Positions 54,313 through 56,622 of a stretch of 56,622 nt of DNA are shown one piece after another. The notes beneath the pieces are model-generated. The model was given only the letters and a program-made list of their open reading frames with translations. It did not search any database and was not told the DNA's origin. Numbering within the stretch: position 1 is the stretch's first letter; each line of letters opens with the position of its first letter. The DNA is from Streptomyces sp. CT34 (GTDB taxonomy: Bacteria; Actinomycetota; Actinomycetes; Streptomycetales; Streptomycetaceae), in assembly GCF_000805335.1 (NCBI RefSeq), contig NZ_KN708638.1, forward strand, positions 6,983,626 through 7,040,247, written 5' to 3'. Both the position numbers and the translations under genes were made by a program.

Positions 54313-54441
54313 CACCGCCCGACCTGACTAATCCGGGCATCTAGGAAAACCAGAGGGAGAAGGAACGGGGGCCGTTCAGTTTCCACGCCAAGCGGCGTAC
54401 CCGTATGCCCTCTCCCCCCCACTTGCAAGGGGAAAGTGTAC

Positions 54442-54972
54442 GTGAAGCACAACCACATCCGAATAGCAGCCGCGACCGCTCTCACCGCCGTAGCCCTCGG
54501 CGTTGCCGCGCCCGCTGCCAGCGCAGCCGAAGCCCACCGCGACCTCGCGGCCAACTCGCAGGCGGCCGAGTCGCTGCAGCCGACCGCCGAGGATGTCCGC
54601 GACCTCATCTCCCGCATGCGCGCCGACGGCGCCGACGCCAATCAGATCCGGGAATTCGAGGACTACGCGAAGCAGCTTGAGAATCCCGACGCCCACAAGC
54701 GCAGCAAGCGCGCGCTGGGCATGGGCACGATCGTGCGCAAGCTGATTGTCGCCGGCCTCCGTCATGGCGGCGCCTGGGCAGGGAAGATCGTCGGCAAGGT
54801 CAGCAAGAAGAGCGGTGCCTTCATCTCCCGTAACGGCGGCAAGATCGCCGACGCGATCGAGGACGTGGAAGGCTGGAGCGAGACCGCGCTGGCCATCGCC
54901 ATGGTCAAGGCCGGTGTCCCCACCGATGTCGCCTATGACATCGCCAAGGCCATCATGATGATCGCCCTCTGA
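54442..54972 (+). CDS. Secreted bacteriocin-like prepropeptide
   Basis: A 176-residue precursor read from GTG 54442, which has AAGGGG at proper distance; a GTG at 54436 is too close. Residues 1-28 are a Sec signal peptide (ending PAASA). Residues 29-85 are an acidic, helical pro-region (ESLQPTAEDVRDLISRMRAD). Basic residues KRSKR at 86-90 look like a protease site. The remaining 86 residues start ALGMGTIVRKLIVAGLRHGG, are Gly/Ala-rich, cationic in the first half (KIVGKVSKKSGAFISRNGGK) and end in a hydrophobic helix. That is the layout of a membrane-active peptide. I know no family for it. Opposite strand to the phage genes. Confidence 0.75.
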   Translation: MKHNHIRIAAATALTAVALGVAAPAASAAEAHRDLAANSQAAESLQPTAEDVRDLISRMRADGADANQIREFEDYAKQLENPDAHKRSKRALGMGTIVRKLIVAGLRHGGAWAGKIVGKVSKKSGAFISRNGGKIADAIEDVEGWSETALAIAMVKAGVPTDVAYDIAKAIMMIAL

Positions 54973-54987
54973 CACCGTTGACGTCGC

Positions 54988-55018
54988 GGGCGGCATCCGG
55001 CCCGTCCAGATGCCGCCC
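54988..55018. terminator. Attenuator-like hairpin between the two genes
   Basis: Ten-base-pair stem GGGCGGCATC / GATGCCGCCC with an 11-base loop. It could lower read-through into the membrane-protein gene or protect the upstream mRNA. Confidence 0.6.
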
Positions 55019-55049
55019 GTCCCTCTTCCCGTGCACGAAGGAGGGCACT

Positions 55050-55541
55050 ATGCCCCCTCAACCGCCCGACGATGAACCCACTTGGGCCTCCCTGTCTCTC
55101 CGGGAGAAGGTGCTCGCCGCCTTCGGTATGGCCGGCCTCGGACTCGGCGTACTCACCGTCATAGCCGTGGTATTCCTGGCAGGCATCCTGGCCATCGCCT
55201 TCGCAGCGCGCAGCCTGATCGAAACCGACAGCGCGGCAACCCTCGTGTGGGCATGCCTGCTGCTCCTGCCGTGCGGTCTCCTCGCAGGCGTGATTGCCTA
55301 CCCAGCGCGGCTTCTGATGCGCCTGGCAGCCGCTACCGACAAGACCAAACGCGGAGCGGAGATGCTCATCTCCGCAGCGACAACCTTCCTGGCCGCCATC
55401 TTCGTCGAAACCTTCACACCCGGGCTCCGCGTCCAACACCCCTGGCTTCCAGCCCTACTCGCGACCCTCCTGGTCGCCTTGGCCAACCTCGTGATCAACC
55501 ACATGGAAGACCGTAAGAACCGACGCGACAACAAGGCATGA
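55050..55541 (+). CDS. Four-helix membrane protein, candidate immunity protein
   Basis: A 163-residue protein from ATG 55050 with an excellent ribosome binding site (GAAGGAGGG). An acidic Pro-rich N-terminus (PPQPPDDEPTW) precedes hydrophobic segments at about 22-54, 64-88, 104-120 and 132-150, and a basic tail (MEDRKNRRDNKA) that should face the cytoplasm. No transporter or enzyme motif is visible. It follows the secreted prepropeptide by 77 bases in the same direction, and a small membrane partner of this kind is typical for bacteriocin self-protection or export. Inferred, not shown. Confidence 0.65.
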   Translation: MPPQPPDDEPTWASLSLREKVLAAFGMAGLGLGVLTVIAVVFLAGILAIAFAARSLIETDSAATLVWACLLLLPCGLLAGVIAYPARLLMRLAAATDKTKRGAEMLISAATTFLAAIFVETFTPGLRVQHPWLPALLATLLVALANLVINHMEDRKNRRDNKA

Positions 55542-55611
55542 CCGGCGAGGCTTGATCAGACCGACGAGGGAATGGTCCGAGGCCACCTCCCCGAAGGCAT
55601 GTCCAGCCGAC

Positions 55612-56106
55612 TCACCGACGGCCACTCAGCCGGTGATCTTCCCCGCGGCGCGGAGGAGGCATCGCCGGATCCAGGAACAGATCCCACAGCGCCCACACCG
55701 CCGAGTCCAGCAGGTCCGGCGAGTCCTCTGTCTCGCCCTGGCCGACGAAGGTCGTCATCTGCTCCTCCAGCTCCGCGAACACCCGCGCCGCCCCGACGTG
55801 ATGCACCCGAGCCTGCTCATACAGCTGCGCCACCGGAGCTGCCCGCGCCCGCTTCCCTCGCGTTGCATGCACGATCCGCCAGTTCACCGTCGGATCCACC
55901 TGCTCCAGCAGCGCCGGCAGGTAATCACCGCCGTTGTTCGCCTCGATGACCACACAGTCCGCCCGGTGCTCGTGATACAGCTCCGCGGCCCGCTTCGTGA
56001 TACTCCGCGCGGGGCCCAGATCGCGGTACGCGGCGAACGCCTCGAACGCCTGCGGAGATTCATGCCTCTGGCGCTCCCAGGGATCGACGACATTCCGGCC
56101 ATGCAC
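55612..56106 (-). pseudogene. Small-terminase/large-terminase fusion from internal deletion
   Basis: Residues 1-38 (VDPWERQRHESPQAFEAFAA, YRDLGPARSITK) look like the start of a small terminase or a similar phage DNA-binding protein. From RAAELYHEHRADCVVIEANN onward the sequence is the C-terminal nuclease part of a large terminase, with VVIEANNGG, GKRARAAPVAQLYEQARVHH and the late Asp in SPDLLDSAVWAL. The junction near 55990 is in frame, so a deletion fused the two genes and removed the helix-turn-helix, the ATPase domain and most of the nuclease. It is an open frame but cannot package DNA. Confidence 0.75.
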
Positions 56107-56622
56107 CGGTTAGCCTTCCTTCTCCCCACGCGCCACCGACTCCCAGCTGCATTCAGGCAGAAGGGTACGGGCCAAGAGGATGGCGTCAGCCAGCAGAGCC
56201 CGAGTGCGCTACTGGAGCGGTCGTCGCCGACTGCTGCCGCGGAGTCCAGGGCAGTCTCGCTACTGAGTAAACGCCAAGGCGGCCTGCGCCCGCCGGGGGC
56301 GGGCTCCCGGAGTGCGGACGTGCGGTCCTGTGAAGTGATCTGCGCCACGTGGCGTCACAGTTCATGGTCTCGTTCGTCCTCAGGACGAAAGCCATTCTTC
56401 ACGCCAGGGCGCCGCGCCTGCAGGTTCGATCGTCCCCGGTTCGGCAGGACAAATGTCATGGGTGCCTGTCACTTGAGGAGGAGTTCTTGTGGGGGGGGCG
56501 TCCCCCGTGACGCCATATGACCGTTCTCACCGAAGCGATCCGCCGTGTCATCCCATCCAGTCGGCCAAGCAATTGGCCGAGCCGAAGCGCGGTAGCGGGC
56601 GTAGCGGCGGGGGCGGTGTCGG
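56107..56622. other. Window end, no supported gene
   Basis: No convincing coding sequence on either strand. A GGGGGGG run is at 56492. Confidence 0.5.

Larger units (their letters stand above)
50013..56106 (-). mobile_element. Prophage remnant (head-packaging module)
   Basis: On the minus strand, right to left: a terminase fusion, portal, scaffold-like protein, head-decoration protein and a further phage-type protein, in the usual head-module order. Tail, lysis, integrase and replication genes are absent. Non-phage genes (a small conserved protein, an RRM protein, a bacteriocin-like pair) sit between the phage genes. The remnant cannot form particles. Confidence 0.75.

Noticed and set aside
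1..56622. CRISPR arrays, rRNA genes, replication origin
   Set aside because: No regularly spaced identical repeats, no rRNA-like sequence and no dnaA-box cluster were noticed.

Overview
The window looks like Streptomyces (or a close relative): very high GC with strong third-position GC bias, GTG starts, LacI-controlled polysaccharide gene clusters, many secreted enzymes and Streptomyces-typical small proteins. Intact operons lie between stretches full of truncated genes, transposase remnants and a gutted prophage. That mixture fits an accessory, chromosome-arm-like region; this is inference, since no chromosome end or core gene is visible.

Layout. 1-7,050: mobile-element debris. There is an IS5-type transposase ORF at the left edge, two partial Tn554-like cassettes (tyrosine recombinases plus a DUF6262-type accessory protein), two tandem integrase C-terminal fragments and a few small genes. 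7,080-16,926: a six-gene minus-strand operon (sugar-binding lipoprotein, two permeases, GH1, GH3, secreted GH12-CBM13) with a divergent LacI repressor. 17,166-21,862: a secreted GH10 xylanase with CBM2, convergent with a secreted GH74 xyloglucanase. 22,151-23,572: a complete IS5-family element with 18-bp inverted repeats. 23,925-29,597: a second, paralogous uptake operon (binding protein, two permeases, GH1, LacI). 29,641-32,207: ruined galT and galK, an intact secreted GH43, and a ruined SDR gene. 32,439-40,210: a sugar isomerase with an internal duplication, a sodium/proline-type symporter, a secreted alpha/beta-hydrolase, a broken surface protein and a papain-like protease. 40,870-49,512: an HxlR regulator with a divergent enoyl-CoA hydratase pair and a thioesterase, set among remnants (amidase, GNAT, SpoIIE phosphatase, 2'-5' RNA ligase, ATP-grasp peptide ligase), a DinB protein, a His/Gly-rich membrane protein, a PPOX enzyme and a lipoprotein. 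49,880-56,106: a collapsed prophage (head proteins, portal, fused terminase remnant).

How the genes work together. Secreted GH10, GH12, GH74 and GH43 would cut xylan, xyloglucan/glucan and arabinose side chains. Two CUT1-type ABC importers take up the oligosaccharides, and cytoplasmic GH1 and GH3 enzymes split them. Repeated CGAAA-C-TTTCG palindromes tie the first operon, its repressor and the xylanase into one regulon. A different palindrome (GCAAGCGCTTGC-like) links GH74 to the second operon. No ATPase for the importers is encoded here; a shared MsiK-type ATPase elsewhere is the usual arrangement.

Most interesting item. Inside the prophage remnant, on the opposite strand and behind an AT-richer promoter region with a palindromic operator, sits a two-gene unit. 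It encodes a secreted prepropeptide with a KRSKR processing site and an 86-residue cationic, Gly/Ala-rich C-terminal segment, then, past an attenuator-like hairpin, a four-helix membrane protein. It reads like an undescribed bacteriocin-immunity pair.

Caution. Many genes are broken by single-base changes, several in C or G runs (GH10-CBM2, portal, tnpA-like, GNAT). Some may be sequencing errors rather than true mutations.
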